A stretch of 64,000 nucleotides of DNA, from NCBI RefSeq assembly GCF_018613315.1, contig NZ_JAGGQL010000005.1, forward strand, positions 156,286 through 220,285. The letters are read 5' to 3'. Below are positions 33,875 through 42,742 of the stretch, piece after piece. The stretch's first letter is position 1; each line of letters starts with the position of its first letter. Origin of the DNA: Bacillus sp. ISL-37 (lineage in GTDB: Bacteria; Bacillota; Bacilli; Bacillales; Cytobacillaceae). Below the pieces are notes generated by a model that had not been told where the DNA came from, made no database searches, and saw only the letters and a list, made by a program, of their open reading frames with translations. Position numbers and translations under genes: made by a program.

Positions 33875-34738
33875 TTATTTAGTGGTGACTGACTCTTTAT
33901 AATCGTACACACCGCGCCCGGTCTTCCTGCCGAGACGGCCTGCTTTTACATATTTCTCAAGCAATGGTGCAGGGCGATATTTTTCCCCAAGCTTCTCATG
34001 CAGGTACTTCAAATTATTCAAACGGGTGTCCAGTCCAACAAGATCACCCAACTCGAATGGTCCCATCGGATAATTCAGTCCCAGCTTGATCGCTTTATCG
34101 ATTTCTTCCGCTGTCCCTACGCCTTCCTGCAGCATGTAAAATGCCTCATTCCCGACAAGGGCGCTGATTCGGCTTGTGACAAAACCAGGGAATTCGTTGA
34201 CGATGACGGTTTCCTTACCCATCTGGATTGCGGCCTTCTGGGTCGCTTCAGCTGTTTCATCGCTTGTTTCCAGGCCGCGGATGATTTCAACGAGCGGCAT
34301 TTTGTGGACAGGATTGAAGAAGTGCATGGCGATGACCTTCTCTGGACGCTTTGTAAAAGAGGCGATTTCAGTAGGACTCATTGTTGAAGTATTTGACGCA
34401 AACAGGCAATGTTCAGGTGCATGCTGGTCAATCACTTCAAAGATTGTTTTCTTGATATCTATTTTTTCCGGAACTGCTTCGATAACTAGGTCAGCATCCT
34501 TCACATTATCAGCGAGGAAATTTGAGTAATTGAGTCTCGATTTCGCCAATTCTGCATCTTCCTGCGTGATTTTGCCTCTAGCGATGCCTTTTTCAAAAAT
34601 ATTGTTGATTTCCTGTTCGGCGTTACGGAGTTGTTTTTCATCAACATCAATCAGTACAGTATCAAAACCGCCCAGGCAGCTGACGTAGGCAATCCCTCTG
34701 CCCATGACGCCTGAACCAATTACGACGAGTTTCTTCAT
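33875..34738 (-). CDS. paaH: 3-hydroxyacyl-CoA dehydrogenase
   Basis: 287 residues: N-terminal NAD-binding GSGVMGRGIAYVSCLGGFDTVLIDVD and a C-terminal domain with catalytic His in MHFFNPVHKMPLVE. It would oxidise 3-hydroxyadipyl-CoA. The ATG at 34738 has a perfect AGGAGGT 8 nt upstream; a longer frame to 34777 passes through the intergenic hairpin. Confidence 0.88.
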   Translation of the reverse strand: MKKLVVIGSGVMGRGIAYVSCLGGFDTVLIDVDEKQLRNAEQEINNIFEKGIARGKITQEDAELAKSRLNYSNFLADNVKDADLVIEAVPEKIDIKKTIFEVIDQHAPEHCLFASNTSTMSPTEIASFTKRPEKVIAMHFFNPVHKMPLVEIIRGLETSDETAEATQKAAIQMGKETVIVNEFPGFVTSRISALVGNEAFYMLQEGVGTAEEIDKAIKLGLNYPMGPFELGDLVGLDTRLNNLKYLHEKLGEKYRPAPLLEKYVKAGRLGRKTGRGVYDYKESVTTK

Positions 34739-34767
34739 TATATAAACCTCCTGTAATAAACATTGAA

Positions 34768-34803
34768 AGGCGAGCACCCGAATCGAGGAGTACTCGCCTC
34801 TTT
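34768..34803. terminator. Intra-operon hairpin between ALDH and paaH genes
   Basis: AGGCGAG/CTCGCCT arms 18 nt apart. The T-run is on the plus side, so on the transcribed strand it is more likely a stability or processing hairpin than a strong terminator. Confidence 0.35.
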
Positions 34804-36321
34804 TTATACGTTAAACGGGTTAAGCGGGCGGCTGCCGTAATAAGAGACGATACTCTTAGTTTCTGTATATAAATCTAGTGTTTCGATGCAGAGTTCACGG
34901 CCGAATCCGGATTGCTTGTATCCTCCGAAAGGTGTGCCCGGGAATGCTGAGAATGGGCAGTTAATCATGACGATTCCTGCCTGGATCAACTTAGAAACTC
35001 TGGTAGCACGACCGTAGTCCTTCGTCCAGATGGCAGATCCCAGTCCATATTCGCTGTCATTCGCAAGTTTGACAGCTTCTTTTTCATCCTTGAACTTCAT
35101 GACCACAACAACCGGTCCGAAGATTTCTTCTTTTACAGCTTTCATGCTGTGGTCTGTTTCAGCGATGATGGTCGGCTCATACCAGTAGCCATTTTCATAA
35201 CCTTCAAGATTAGCGGCCTTTCCGCCTGTTAAAACTTGTGCTCCATCAGCAACCGCTGATTTCACATAACCATCGATGACGTCCATTTGGTCCTGGCTGA
35301 TGACAGCGCCGACATGAGTTTCTTTATCAAATGGGTTGCCAAGCTTAAGCTGCTTTGTTTTCGCCACGAATTTCTCCATGAACTGATCATATACATCCTC
35401 ATGGACATACAAACGAGAACGAGCTTCGCATGATTGGCCTGTATTATAGAAGATCCCGAATAGTGAGCCTGCTACTGCAGCATCAACATCCGCATCTTCA
35501 AAAACGATGCTCGGTGACTTTCCGCCAAGCTCAAGTGTCACACGCTTTAGAGTCTGGGAAGCTCTTGCCATGATATCCTTGCCGATCGGAGTTGAGCCTG
35601 TGAACGCAACTTTGTCTACTTTTTCATGTTCAACAAGGTAGTTTCCGACTACAGACCCTGACCCAGGAATGACGTTGACAACTCCTTCTGGAACGCCAGC
35701 TTCGATACAGATTTCACCCAGAACGATTGCTGATAAAGGTGTCAGTGAGGCTGGTTTTACAACAACCGAGCAGCCTACTGCAATTGCTGGAGCGATCTTC
35801 CATGCTGCCATCATCATCGGATAGTTCCAAGGAATGATCTGGGCACAAACGCCGACAGGCTCTTTTTCAGTTATATTCTGGAATGCACCAGGCATGCTGT
35901 TCACAGCACCGCGGTGGCTGACAATCGCACCTGCGTAAAATTCGAAATCCTCAATTGCCTGCATTACCTGTCCCTGAGCAGCAGCAAGAGATTTACCTGT
36001 ATCAAGAATCTCCAATTCTACTAGCTCATTGAAACGGGAGCGCATGATTGAAGCGATCTTATTCAGTGTGCGGGAACGCTTGTTCACTGGGAAATGGCGC
36101 CACTTCCCGAAATCGAATGCATTTCTTGCCGCCTGTACCGCAAGCTCTGCGTCTTCTTTTGAAGCCTTCGCCACAGTTGCAACTTCCTCGCCTGTCGCTG
36201 GATTGTAGACTTTGTACGTTTCACCATTAACACTGTCCTGGCGAACTCCCTTGATGATTAGCTGATATGTCTCGCGTTTTACTGCCATTGCTTCGAATTT
36301 TTGCTCTTTTACTGTTGTCAC
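34804..36321 (-). CDS. Aldehyde dehydrogenase, probable oxepin-CoA pathway semialdehyde dehydrogenase
   Basis: About 505 residues of the ALDH superfamily: cofactor site IIPWNYPMMMAAWKIAPAIA, GSTPIGKDIM, general base Glu in TLELGGKSP and nucleophile Cys in NTGQSCEARSRLYV. In the paa operon without PaaZ, it most likely oxidises the open-ring 3-oxo-5,6-dehydrosuberyl-CoA semialdehyde, as the aldehyde dehydrogenase domain of PaaZ does elsewhere. Phenylacetaldehyde is an alternative. GTG at 36321, 9 nt after AGGAG, is the best start. Confidence 0.8.
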   Translation of the reverse strand: MTTVKEQKFEAMAVKRETYQLIIKGVRQDSVNGETYKVYNPATGEEVATVAKASKEDAELAVQAARNAFDFGKWRHFPVNKRSRTLNKIASIMRSRFNELVELEILDTGKSLAAAQGQVMQAIEDFEFYAGAIVSHRGAVNSMPGAFQNITEKEPVGVCAQIIPWNYPMMMAAWKIAPAIAVGCSVVVKPASLTPLSAIVLGEICIEAGVPEGVVNVIPGSGSVVGNYLVEHEKVDKVAFTGSTPIGKDIMARASQTLKRVTLELGGKSPSIVFEDADVDAAVAGSLFGIFYNTGQSCEARSRLYVHEDVYDQFMEKFVAKTKQLKLGNPFDKETHVGAVISQDQMDVIDGYVKSAVADGAQVLTGGKAANLEGYENGYWYEPTIIAETDHSMKAVKEEIFGPVVVVMKFKDEKEAVKLANDSEYGLGSAIWTKDYGRATRVSKLIQAGIVMINCPFSAFPGTPFGGYKQSGFGRELCIETLDLYTETKSIVSYYGSRPLNPFNV

Positions 36322-36358
36322 GCGTAACATCTCCTTTTAGTAGATTAATTGATCGAAT

Positions 36359-37132
36359 TTATTCACCCTTGAAAACCGGTTTTCTTTTTTCCATGAACGC
36401 CAGGACGCCTTCCTTATGGTCGGCAGTCTGCCCGGCAATTCGCTGGCTCTGGGCATCCCTCTCCAGATAGTCTTCGAGATTGGAATGCCAGCTTGCCTTC
36501 AGGTTCCTTTTGATCAGCCCGATTGCCTTCGTTGGCATATTGGCAAGTCTTTCTGCAAATGCAGCGATATTGTCATTCCAGTTGTCCAATGAGTAGACTT
36601 CCGTAACCAGACCAAAATCCTTTGCCTTATCTGCCGGTATTTTTTCACCGAACACAGCAAGCTCCATCGCTTTCGCATGGCCGATAAGCCGTGGAAGATA
36701 ATAGAGATTGCCTGCATCCGGCACAAGGCCGACATGGATAAATGCTTCTACAAAACTTGCTTTTTCCGACGCAATCCGGAAATCACAGGCTAGTGCAAGG
36801 CTCATGCCAGCTCCTGCCGCAACTCCATTTACTGCAGCAATCACTGGCTTTTCACAACGGTCAAGTTCCAGCAGCATCGGATTATAACGTTTGCGAAGTA
36901 CCTCGCCATGATCCATTTCATCCGTAACCCCTGCCAAATCCTCTCCTGAACAAAATGCCCGGCCTGCACCAGTGATGACCAGGGCTCTTACCTCTTTGTC
37001 ACGGGAAGCAGACTTGATTGCACTCTGGATATCCTTATTCAACTGCTCTGTGAAGGCATTCAATTTATCAGGGCGGTTCAGGGTAATGTAGGCTACCTGA
37101 TTCCGCACTTCATATAAAACGGTTTCAAACAC
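36359..37132 (-). CDS. paaG: Crotonase-family isomerase, PaaG-like
   Basis: 257 residues. AFCSGEDLAGVTDE, GVAAGAGMSLALACDF and FIHVGLVPDAGNLYYLPRLIG match PaaG, the 1,2-epoxyphenylacetyl-CoA isomerase that makes oxepin-CoA; the Asp in GLVPDAG marks isomerases of this group. GTG start at 37132 with AAGGGGG upstream. Between PaaF-like and ALDH genes. Confidence 0.82.
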   Translation of the reverse strand: MFETVLYEVRNQVAYITLNRPDKLNAFTEQLNKDIQSAIKSASRDKEVRALVITGAGRAFCSGEDLAGVTDEMDHGEVLRKRYNPMLLELDRCEKPVIAAVNGVAAGAGMSLALACDFRIASEKASFVEAFIHVGLVPDAGNLYYLPRLIGHAKAMELAVFGEKIPADKAKDFGLVTEVYSLDNWNDNIAAFAERLANMPTKAIGLIKRNLKASWHSNLEDYLERDAQSQRIAGQTADHKEGVLAFMEKRKPVFKGE

Positions 37133-37146
37133 AGCTATGTACCCCC

Positions 37147-37926
37147 TTATTTCCCTTTAAAATCCGGCTTCCGTTTTTCCTTGAAAGCCCTCATGCCTTC
37201 CTTCTGATCTTCTGTGGCAAAAAGCATGTAGAAGTTTTTGCGCTCGTATTGCATTCCTTCATATAAAGGATAATCAACCGCCTTCAAAACGGATTCCTTG
37301 ATCAGCCTTACTGCGACTGGAGCCTGATTCGCGATTGTGTCCGCAAATTTCAGCGTCTCCTCCATCAGAACTTCTTCTGCAAAAGTTGAATTGATGATTC
37401 CATAATGCAAGGCCTCTTTTGCGGTTATGCGCTTGCCGCTAAGAATCCATTCCATCGCTTTTGTTTTGCCGACGAGCTTTGTCAGCCTTTGCGTACCGCC
37501 TGCTCCAGGCATGACACCTAGATTGATTTCCGGGAACCCGAACTCCGCATTTTCGGCAGCGAACAGCATATCGCAGCAAAGTGCCAATTCAAAGGCACCG
37601 CCAAGAGCGAACCCGTGTACAGCCCCGATGACCGGTTTTTTAATCCACGCAAGCCGATCCCAATCAGTAAACTGGTTCAACGTTTCCATTGAGACCGCGT
37701 CAGCATCCATCATTTCATCGATATCAGCACCGGCCGCAAAAGCACGACCTTTCCCTGCTAGCACAATCACTTTAACAGCGGGGTCATTATCGTATGCTTC
37801 CATAGCGGATAGCACCTCAGAAACCATTTGCCTGTTCAGGGCATTCAGGACCTTCGGGCGATTCAGCTCGATTAATCCGACTTGGCCTTTTACAGACGTT
37901 TCTATCATTTCATAATTTTTATTCAT
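37147..37926 (-). CDS. paaF: Enoyl-CoA hydratase, PaaF-like
   Basis: 259 residues, true hydratase type: AFAAGADIDEM, GFALGGAFELALCCDM and FPEINLGVMPGAGGTQRL with both catalytic Glu. It would hydrate 2,3-dehydroadipyl-CoA. Overlaps the end of the EthD gene by 8 bp, indicating coupling. The exact split of work among the three crotonases here is inferred from order and motif. Confidence 0.8.
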   Translation of the reverse strand: MNKNYEMIETSVKGQVGLIELNRPKVLNALNRQMVSEVLSAMEAYDNDPAVKVIVLAGKGRAFAAGADIDEMMDADAVSMETLNQFTDWDRLAWIKKPVIGAVHGFALGGAFELALCCDMLFAAENAEFGFPEINLGVMPGAGGTQRLTKLVGKTKAMEWILSGKRITAKEALHYGIINSTFAEEVLMEETLKFADTIANQAPVAVRLIKESVLKAVDYPLYEGMQYERKNFYMLFATEDQKEGMRAFKEKRKPDFKGK

Positions 37927-38227
37927 TCACTTCTTCACCGATCATCATCGTGACCAGATCACCCGCAAAGCTCATAACATCCTTTCCAGAAGCCTTGCCT
38001 TCAGCAGATTTCATGCCGGCTTTTAATGCTTCATGGTCGTCATAGTACATTTCGCACATTAAATAATATTTGCCTTCTCCACCCATTGGGCTGCCGACGA
38101 TGCGTGTCACTTCCATTTCGCGTAGACCAGGAATCTTTGCTGTCAACGGAGCGTGCGTTTCAAAATAATGCTTGTCAAATGCCTCTTTGTCCTGCGGATG
38201 CTTGTAGATCGCGATTAGTTTTACCAT
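37919..38227 (-). CDS. EthD-family small protein
   Basis: 102 residues, a ferredoxin-like dimeric alpha-beta barrel: MVKLIAIYKHPQDKEAFDKHYFETHAPLTAKIPGLREMEVTR is the EthD pattern, including a H/Y-H-APL segment. EthD-type proteins recur in ring-degrading operons; enzymatic role unknown. ATG with AAGGGAGAG upstream. Sits between paaD and paaF. Confidence 0.8.
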   Translation of the reverse strand: MVKLIAIYKHPQDKEAFDKHYFETHAPLTAKIPGLREMEVTRIVGSPMGGEGKYYLMCEMYYDDHEALKAGMKSAEGKASGKDVMSFAGDLVTMMIGEEVNE

Positions 38228-38344
38228 TAAAAATCTCTCCCTTTTCTTCTAAAGTTTTATAGACCAAATAGAATATATGCTTTTCATCTTGAAGCTATTA
38301 ATCAATTGATATGACAACAGGGAATCTTTTTTTCGACTTTGCTC

Positions 38345-38827
38345 TCACATCAGTGTTGATACTGGTTTCATTGCCTCGAATGGGTTTTTGCAAGACTTGC
38401 AGTATAAAATGCTGCGACATGCAGTTGGACCAAAGAGGTTTTCCATCGTCGTATAGGTAGATCCGCAGTAAGGGCAATCAGCCTGCCACTCGCCAGTTTC
38501 GGCAATATGCCTTGGCGGAGGGGCGATGCCGAATTCCTTTAACTTTTCCCTGCCCAAATCAGTTACCCGATCTGATGTCCAAGGTGGATGGAAGATGAAT
38601 TTAACATCGACTTTATCAACTCCGTCAATGGATGATACCGCTTTGACAACATTGTTTTTGATGATATCAAGCGCAGGGCAGCCCATGAAGGTCGGCAATA
38701 ACTTTATCAAGACTCCATCCTGTTGGATTACGAGTTCTTCGAGCATACCCAGTTCAACTATCGATACACTGTCAATCTCAGGGTCTTTAACAGCTTGCAA
38801 TGCTTCGATGATTTTATCTCTTAGCAT
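38345..38827 (-). CDS. paaD: Phenylacetyl-CoA epoxidase subunit PaaD
   Basis: 160 residues: a DUF59/MIP18-like domain (IIEALQAVKDPEIDSVSIVELGM) and a C-terminal CPYCGS...CRSILYCKSC metal-binding ribbon with four cysteines. PaaD-like proteins are thought to help assemble the iron sites of the epoxidase. Starts at the ATG at 38827, directly past the PaaC stop. Confidence 0.85.
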   Translation of the reverse strand: MLRDKIIEALQAVKDPEIDSVSIVELGMLEELVIQQDGVLIKLLPTFMGCPALDIIKNNVVKAVSSIDGVDKVDVKFIFHPPWTSDRVTDLGREKLKEFGIAPPPRHIAETGEWQADCPYCGSTYTTMENLFGPTACRSILYCKSCKNPFEAMKPVSTLM

Positions 38828-38833
38828 CAATCA

Positions 38834-39652
38834 TCACCAGCTCGCTGCCGGATCGAAGTTGTAGACCTCGCCTAATGTATCAAGAGCAGACTGCAATTCG
38901 GTTGTATGCTCGCCATTTCGCCCATTTCCACTGTTCATCCCGAATTTATCCGGCATCTTGAGGTCCAGGGATTCAAAAACAGGTGACATCATTTGCAGCC
39001 ATTTCGTTCTCAAAGCATCCTCTGAATCTACCAAATTGTGCTTTGTGAACTCTTCTCCCTGAGCCCCCATGGAGAACAACCCTTCAAGTTCTTCAAAAAC
39101 CTTCTCCATCGCGGCTTCCATCCTGGTCCCCGCTTCTCCACCAGCACTCACAAGCTGGGAGAACCACGTCTTCCAGTGCAACAGATGGTAGTAAAGTTCC
39201 ATATTGATCTTTACCGCAGCTTCCGCCAGTGGCTGATATGATGAATTCTTCAGTGATTCCATTTTCACTTTCTTTGCCTGGACGTAAAAGTAGTTTCTCA
39301 CTACCGCGAATGCCCAGTCATAATGTGGCTCAGTCAAATACGTCCCCGGGCCGTTCACTTTTTCTAGTAAAATCGCATTCTTCCGTTCTGCAGCTGGCCT
39401 TGCATGTGCGAGTTGGTCAGGATCACCGGCTCCCAGGTCGCTTAGAAGCTGATAGAACATAGCCGCGTGCCCCATTGTATCCTGGCTGATTGAGGAAAAA
39501 GCGACATCCTCTTCAATATGAGGAGCGAGTCCAAGCCACTCGGAACCACGGTAGGCGATCATAAAATCATCATCCGCAAGCTGGAACAGGAGCTCAACTG
39601 CAGCGTCGCGAAGGTCTTCATTTTTCAACGCATCTTCAAGTTCATATTTCAT
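38834..39652 (-). CDS. paaC: Phenylacetyl-CoA epoxidase structural subunit PaaC
   Basis: 272 residues of the ferritin-like PaaA/PaaC fold (AYRGSEWLGLAPHIEEDVAFSSISQDTMGHAAMFYQLLSDLG). PaaC forms the structural half of the PaaAC core. Its ATG overlaps the PaaB stop in ATGA at 39649-39652, the usual sign of coupling, so I chose it over the longer frame to 39673. Confidence 0.88.
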   Translation of the reverse strand: MKYELEDALKNEDLRDAAVELLFQLADDDFMIAYRGSEWLGLAPHIEEDVAFSSISQDTMGHAAMFYQLLSDLGAGDPDQLAHARPAAERKNAILLEKVNGPGTYLTEPHYDWAFAVVRNYFYVQAKKVKMESLKNSSYQPLAEAAVKINMELYYHLLHWKTWFSQLVSAGGEAGTRMEAAMEKVFEELEGLFSMGAQGEEFTKHNLVDSEDALRTKWLQMMSPVFESLDLKMPDKFGMNSGNGRNGEHTTELQSALDTLGEVYNFDPAASW

Positions 39653-39996
39653 TTCTCCTGCTTCCCTCCCCATGACAAAATCTCTTTTTCATCAAGCATT
39701 TCCTGCTCATAGTGGCGCCATTTCTTTTTCAAATAGCCATAGCCTTTTGTATTGCGGTAATCTTTGTTATCGAGCCTTTGCAATGTTTGGCGCTCTTCAA
39801 GCGACATTTTCCTGATATCATCACGCTTTACGACCCAAATATCGGCAACCGGTTCGCGTCGCATGAAATTTTCCTGTGCCATCACAAGAGCTAGCTCATG
39901 GTTCGGAGCCAGCAATGAGAACTGGTACTGCATCGGAGAAGTGGCACTCCGCTTGCTGAACACTTCAAATTCCTGATAAAATCCATTCCCAGACAT
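39649..39996 (-). CDS. paaB: Phenylacetyl-CoA epoxidase subunit PaaB
   Basis: 115 residues: QEFEVFSKRSATSPMQYQFSLLAPNHELALVMAQENFMRREPVADIWVVKRDDI is the conserved PaaB core. PaaB bridges PaaAC heterodimers. ATG with AGGAGAG upstream; the tail DEKEILSWGGKQEK runs into paaC. Confidence 0.88.
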   Translation of the reverse strand: MSGNGFYQEFEVFSKRSATSPMQYQFSLLAPNHELALVMAQENFMRREPVADIWVVKRDDIRKMSLEERQTLQRLDNKDYRNTKGYGYLKKKWRHYEQEMLDEKEILSWGGKQEK

Positions 39997-40023
39997 GATT
40001 TTCTCTCCTCTCCTGTGGGATTC

Positions 40024-40037
40024 CGGGACAGCTGTCC
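40024..40037. promoter_or_regulatory. GGGACAGCTGTCCC palindrome between paaA and paaB
   Basis: Perfect 14-bp palindrome within the 49-bp gap. It could be an RNA hairpin that adjusts paaA versus paaB levels, or a protein site; nothing decides. Confidence 0.35.
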
Positions 40038-40045
40038 CCTAATGC

Positions 40046-41005
40046 TTATGCTTTAACGCTCAGTGCGTCGATGACCCACTTGTTATTACTGTAGGAAATC
40101 TCCCTTAGCCTTAACCGGTCCTTTGATTTAGGGCCATTGTTCTTGATGATTTGCTTGAACTTGCTCCAATCTGGCTGCTTGTATTGCCACATGGCTGACT
40201 CCTGGTCAAAATGCATTGTTTCATCCGGAAGCTTCAGACCTAGCGACAGGACCCTCGGAATGTATTTTGTAAAAAAGTCCTGTCGGAGCTCTTCGTTCGT
40301 TTTCGTTCTGATTCTGTATTTGATTGTTGTATCCTGTTTGGAAGTACCAGTGGTAGTCGCATCTGCAGGACCGAAAAACATAAGAAGTGCTTCCCACCAG
40401 CGGTCTAACGAATCCTGGATCATCGCTTTCTGCTCGTCTGTTCCTTCAGCAAGCGCCATGATGATTGCCTCGCCGTGCTGGGCGTGGAAAACCTCCTCGG
40501 CACAGATACGCTTCAACGCTCTTGCATATGGCCCATAAGAAGCATCCAGCATATTTGTCTGGGATATGATTGCTGCACCGTCAACAAGCCAGCCGATCAA
40601 TCCGGCATCTCCCCATGTTTTTGCTTCCATATGGAAGACATTGTGGAATTTCAGGTCGCCGGAGAGCAAATCCTGAATGATGTTCTCGCGTGATTTTCCG
40701 AGCGGCTTCATCAAATCCTCAGCCACCCTTAACAGCAGTTGCCCGTGCCCCATCTCATCCTGCACCTTTGCCATGATCCCCAGCTTTCGTTTCAAAGAAG
40801 GAGCCTTTGGCACCCACTCCTTTTCTGGGAGCGCACCCATGATCTCACTGATGCCATGCATCGAAATAAGCTTGATCAGTGTCATTCGATAGTCATCCGG
40901 CATCCAGTCTTCTGCCTCGATTTTATCGCCAGCTTCGATCCGGCTCATGAAGTGCTCGTATTTAGCTTCTTCGGTCAGCTGGTCGAAGGAAATTGTGTTT
41001 TCCAT
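40046..41005 (-). CDS. paaA: Phenylacetyl-CoA epoxidase catalytic subunit PaaA
   Basis: 319 residues of the ferritin-like di-iron family, with the E-x-x-H ligand pattern in KVQDEMGHGQLLLRVAEDLM and EEVFHAQHGEAIIMALA. It epoxidises phenylacetyl-CoA to the 1,2-epoxide, with PaaC, PaaB and a reductase. The ATG at 41005 follows AAGGAGGT by 7 nt; a longer frame extends back over the SD. 20 bp after paaK. No paaE reductase gene follows in this operon. Confidence 0.92.
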   Translation of the reverse strand: MENTISFDQLTEEAKYEHFMSRIEAGDKIEAEDWMPDDYRMTLIKLISMHGISEIMGALPEKEWVPKAPSLKRKLGIMAKVQDEMGHGQLLLRVAEDLMKPLGKSRENIIQDLLSGDLKFHNVFHMEAKTWGDAGLIGWLVDGAAIISQTNMLDASYGPYARALKRICAEEVFHAQHGEAIIMALAEGTDEQKAMIQDSLDRWWEALLMFFGPADATTTGTSKQDTTIKYRIRTKTNEELRQDFFTKYIPRVLSLGLKLPDETMHFDQESAMWQYKQPDWSKFKQIIKNNGPKSKDRLRLREISYSNNKWVIDALSVKA

Positions 41006-41024
41006 GCTGCCTACCTCCTTAGAT

Positions 41025-42350
41025 TTAAGTTCCAATCGGTTCTTTTGTTTTATCAACAATTCTTACTGCCTTGCCTTCAGAGCGCGGGATTGTTTTTGGA
41101 CGATGCACACGCACCTCCATTGAAATCAGGCACTGGCTCTTGAGTAATGACTGAATCCTTTGCTCCAGCTGATAGACCGAATCCGAAATCGGATCCTCCC
41201 CGATCATCGTGAAATACTCCTCATTCACCTCAACATGCAGCTCAAGGACCTTCAACGTGCGCTTCTGTAAAATTTGAATCTGGTAATGCGGGGCAAGTTC
41301 AGGTACTGCCAGCAGACAATGTTCAATCTGTGACGGAAACACATTGACTCCATTGATAATCAGCATGTCATCAATTCGCCCTTTGACGCGGGACATTCTT
41401 ACTGTCGTCCGTCCGCAGCTGCATTTTTCCTTCGTCAGGGAAGCGATATCCCCCGTTCGATAACGGATGACCGGAAAGGCTTCCTTTGTAAGGCTGGTGA
41501 AAACAAGTTCCCCCTCTTCGCCATCTGGAACAGGTTTTAAAGTTTCAGGATCAATTACTTCAACATAGAAATGATCCTCGGCAACATGGAGCCCTGCCTG
41601 TGCTTCGTGGCATTCACTTGCGACACCTGGGCCAATCACTTCGCTGAGCCCGTAAATATCGCATGCCTTGATTCCCAGCTTTTCTTCGAGCGTCTTTCTC
41701 ATTTCTTCGGACCAAGGCTCAGCCCCGAAAATACCGTAATTCAATGAAGTATTGCGAGGGTCCTTGCCCATTTCCTCCATTGTTTCAGCGATATTCAAAA
41801 TATAAGAAGGAGTCCCGCATATGACTTGCGGTTTAAAATCTTCAATTAACATGATTTGTCTTTGGGTGTTCCCTCCGGAAACCGGTACTGTTACCATTCC
41901 CAGCTGTTCACTTCCGTAATGCAGTCCCAATCCACCTGTGAAAAGTCCATAGCCATAGGCATTGTGGAGGAAATTCCCTGGTTGACCACCGCCAAGAGCA
42001 ATCGCCCTGGCGACAATCTCCCCCCACATTTCAATATCCTTCTGTGTATAGCCAACCACCGTCGGCTTGCCGCTCGTCCCTGATGAGGCGTGTACCCTGA
42101 CCAATTCACTTTGCGGAACAGCGAACAACCCGAATGGATAGTGGTTTCGCAAGTCTTGCTTCTCTGTAAAAGGAAGCGCTTCCAAATCTTCAAGACTAGT
42201 TAGCATTTCAGGAGAAAAATTGGCGCTCTCAAACTTCTTCTTGTAAAATGACACCCTTTGAGCGACCTTCTCAACTACTGTCTTGAGTCTTTGGAGTTGA
42301 ATTTCTTCTATGAACTCACGACTACTTGTTTCGATTTCATGTAAAATCAA
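41025..42350 (-). CDS. paaK: Phenylacetate-CoA ligase
   Basis: 441-residue adenylating enzyme: P-loop SSGTSGKPTVVGYT, YGSEQLGMVTVPVSGGNT, GLSEVIGPGVASEC, YRTGDIASL and RMSRVKGRIDDMLIINGVNVFPSQIE, all typical of PaaK. It activates phenylacetate to phenylacetyl-CoA using ATP. First gene of the paa operon, with TTG start after GGGGGCGG, and the palindrome ATATAACGTTATAT in its promoter region. If phenylpyruvate is converted directly to phenylacetyl-CoA, PaaK would serve exogenous phenylacetate. Confidence 0.92.
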   Translation of the reverse strand: MILHEIETSSREFIEEIQLQRLKTVVEKVAQRVSFYKKKFESANFSPEMLTSLEDLEALPFTEKQDLRNHYPFGLFAVPQSELVRVHASSGTSGKPTVVGYTQKDIEMWGEIVARAIALGGGQPGNFLHNAYGYGLFTGGLGLHYGSEQLGMVTVPVSGGNTQRQIMLIEDFKPQVICGTPSYILNIAETMEEMGKDPRNTSLNYGIFGAEPWSEEMRKTLEEKLGIKACDIYGLSEVIGPGVASECHEAQAGLHVAEDHFYVEVIDPETLKPVPDGEEGELVFTSLTKEAFPVIRYRTGDIASLTKEKCSCGRTTVRMSRVKGRIDDMLIINGVNVFPSQIEHCLLAVPELAPHYQIQILQKRTLKVLELHVEVNEEYFTMIGEDPISDSVYQLEQRIQSLLKSQCLISMEVRVHRPKTIPRSEGKAVRIVDKTKEPIGT

Positions 42351-42384
42351 GATTCCGCCCCCTGTATTACATAAAATTTTATTT

Positions 42385-42398
42385 ATATAACGTTATAT
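42385..42398. promoter_or_regulatory. ATATAACGTTATAT operator, copy 2 (paaK)
   Basis: Same 14-bp palindrome as at 26825-26838, 35 bp upstream of the paaK start, in AT-rich promoter-like DNA. The identity of the two sites, 15.5 kb apart, supports a common regulator. Confidence 0.65.
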
Positions 42399-42403
42399 TA
42401 CCG

Positions 42404-42422
42404 TAACACAATAAATGTGTTA
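42404..42422. promoter_or_regulatory. TAACACA/TGTGTTA inverted repeat upstream of paaK
   Basis: Perfect 7-bp arms with a 5-bp spacer, 6 bp beyond the ATATAACGTTATAT palindrome. It could be a second operator, for example for PaaX, but I know no match to a defined PaaX box. Confidence 0.4.
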
Positions 42423-42489
42423 TATATTTTAAAACAAAGATAACGTGAATATAGGAAAAAGTCAATTATTTTTCTGAAAATTTTAATAT

Positions 42490-42680
42490 TTAGTGGTGAT
42501 TTCTCTGGTTGCAGATGGTAAAAGTAGTGATTGTTGTCGTTTTCGTAGTGATTATTGGGAAAATCGGAGTGATTAATGTGAATTCCGTAGTGATAGTGGC
42601 AAAAAGCGTAGTGATTAAGCATAATAACGTAGTGATGCATGATCATTTCGTTGTGATAATACAATCTTTGTAGTGATTGT
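42490..42680. repeat. Tandem array E: about nine GTAGTGAT units every 21 bp
   Basis: GTAGTGAT or close variants at 42524, 42545, 42566, 42587, 42608, 42629, 42650 and 42670, with a diverged copy at 42491. Only the ~9-bp core is kept; bases between cores vary. A minus-strand open frame here merely reads the 21-bp period as a 7-residue repeat (NHY). The array lies between glnA and paaK. Confidence 0.85.
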
Positions 42681-42742
42681 AGAATGAGGCACGATGAATA
42701 AAATTTAATTAAATTTTTTTCTAACTTTTACTCTTTACATCT

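Noticed and set aside
42398..42664. Open frame rich in Asn-His-Tyr
   Set aside because: It is only the 21-bp array E read in frame (7 codons per unit), without a ribosome site.
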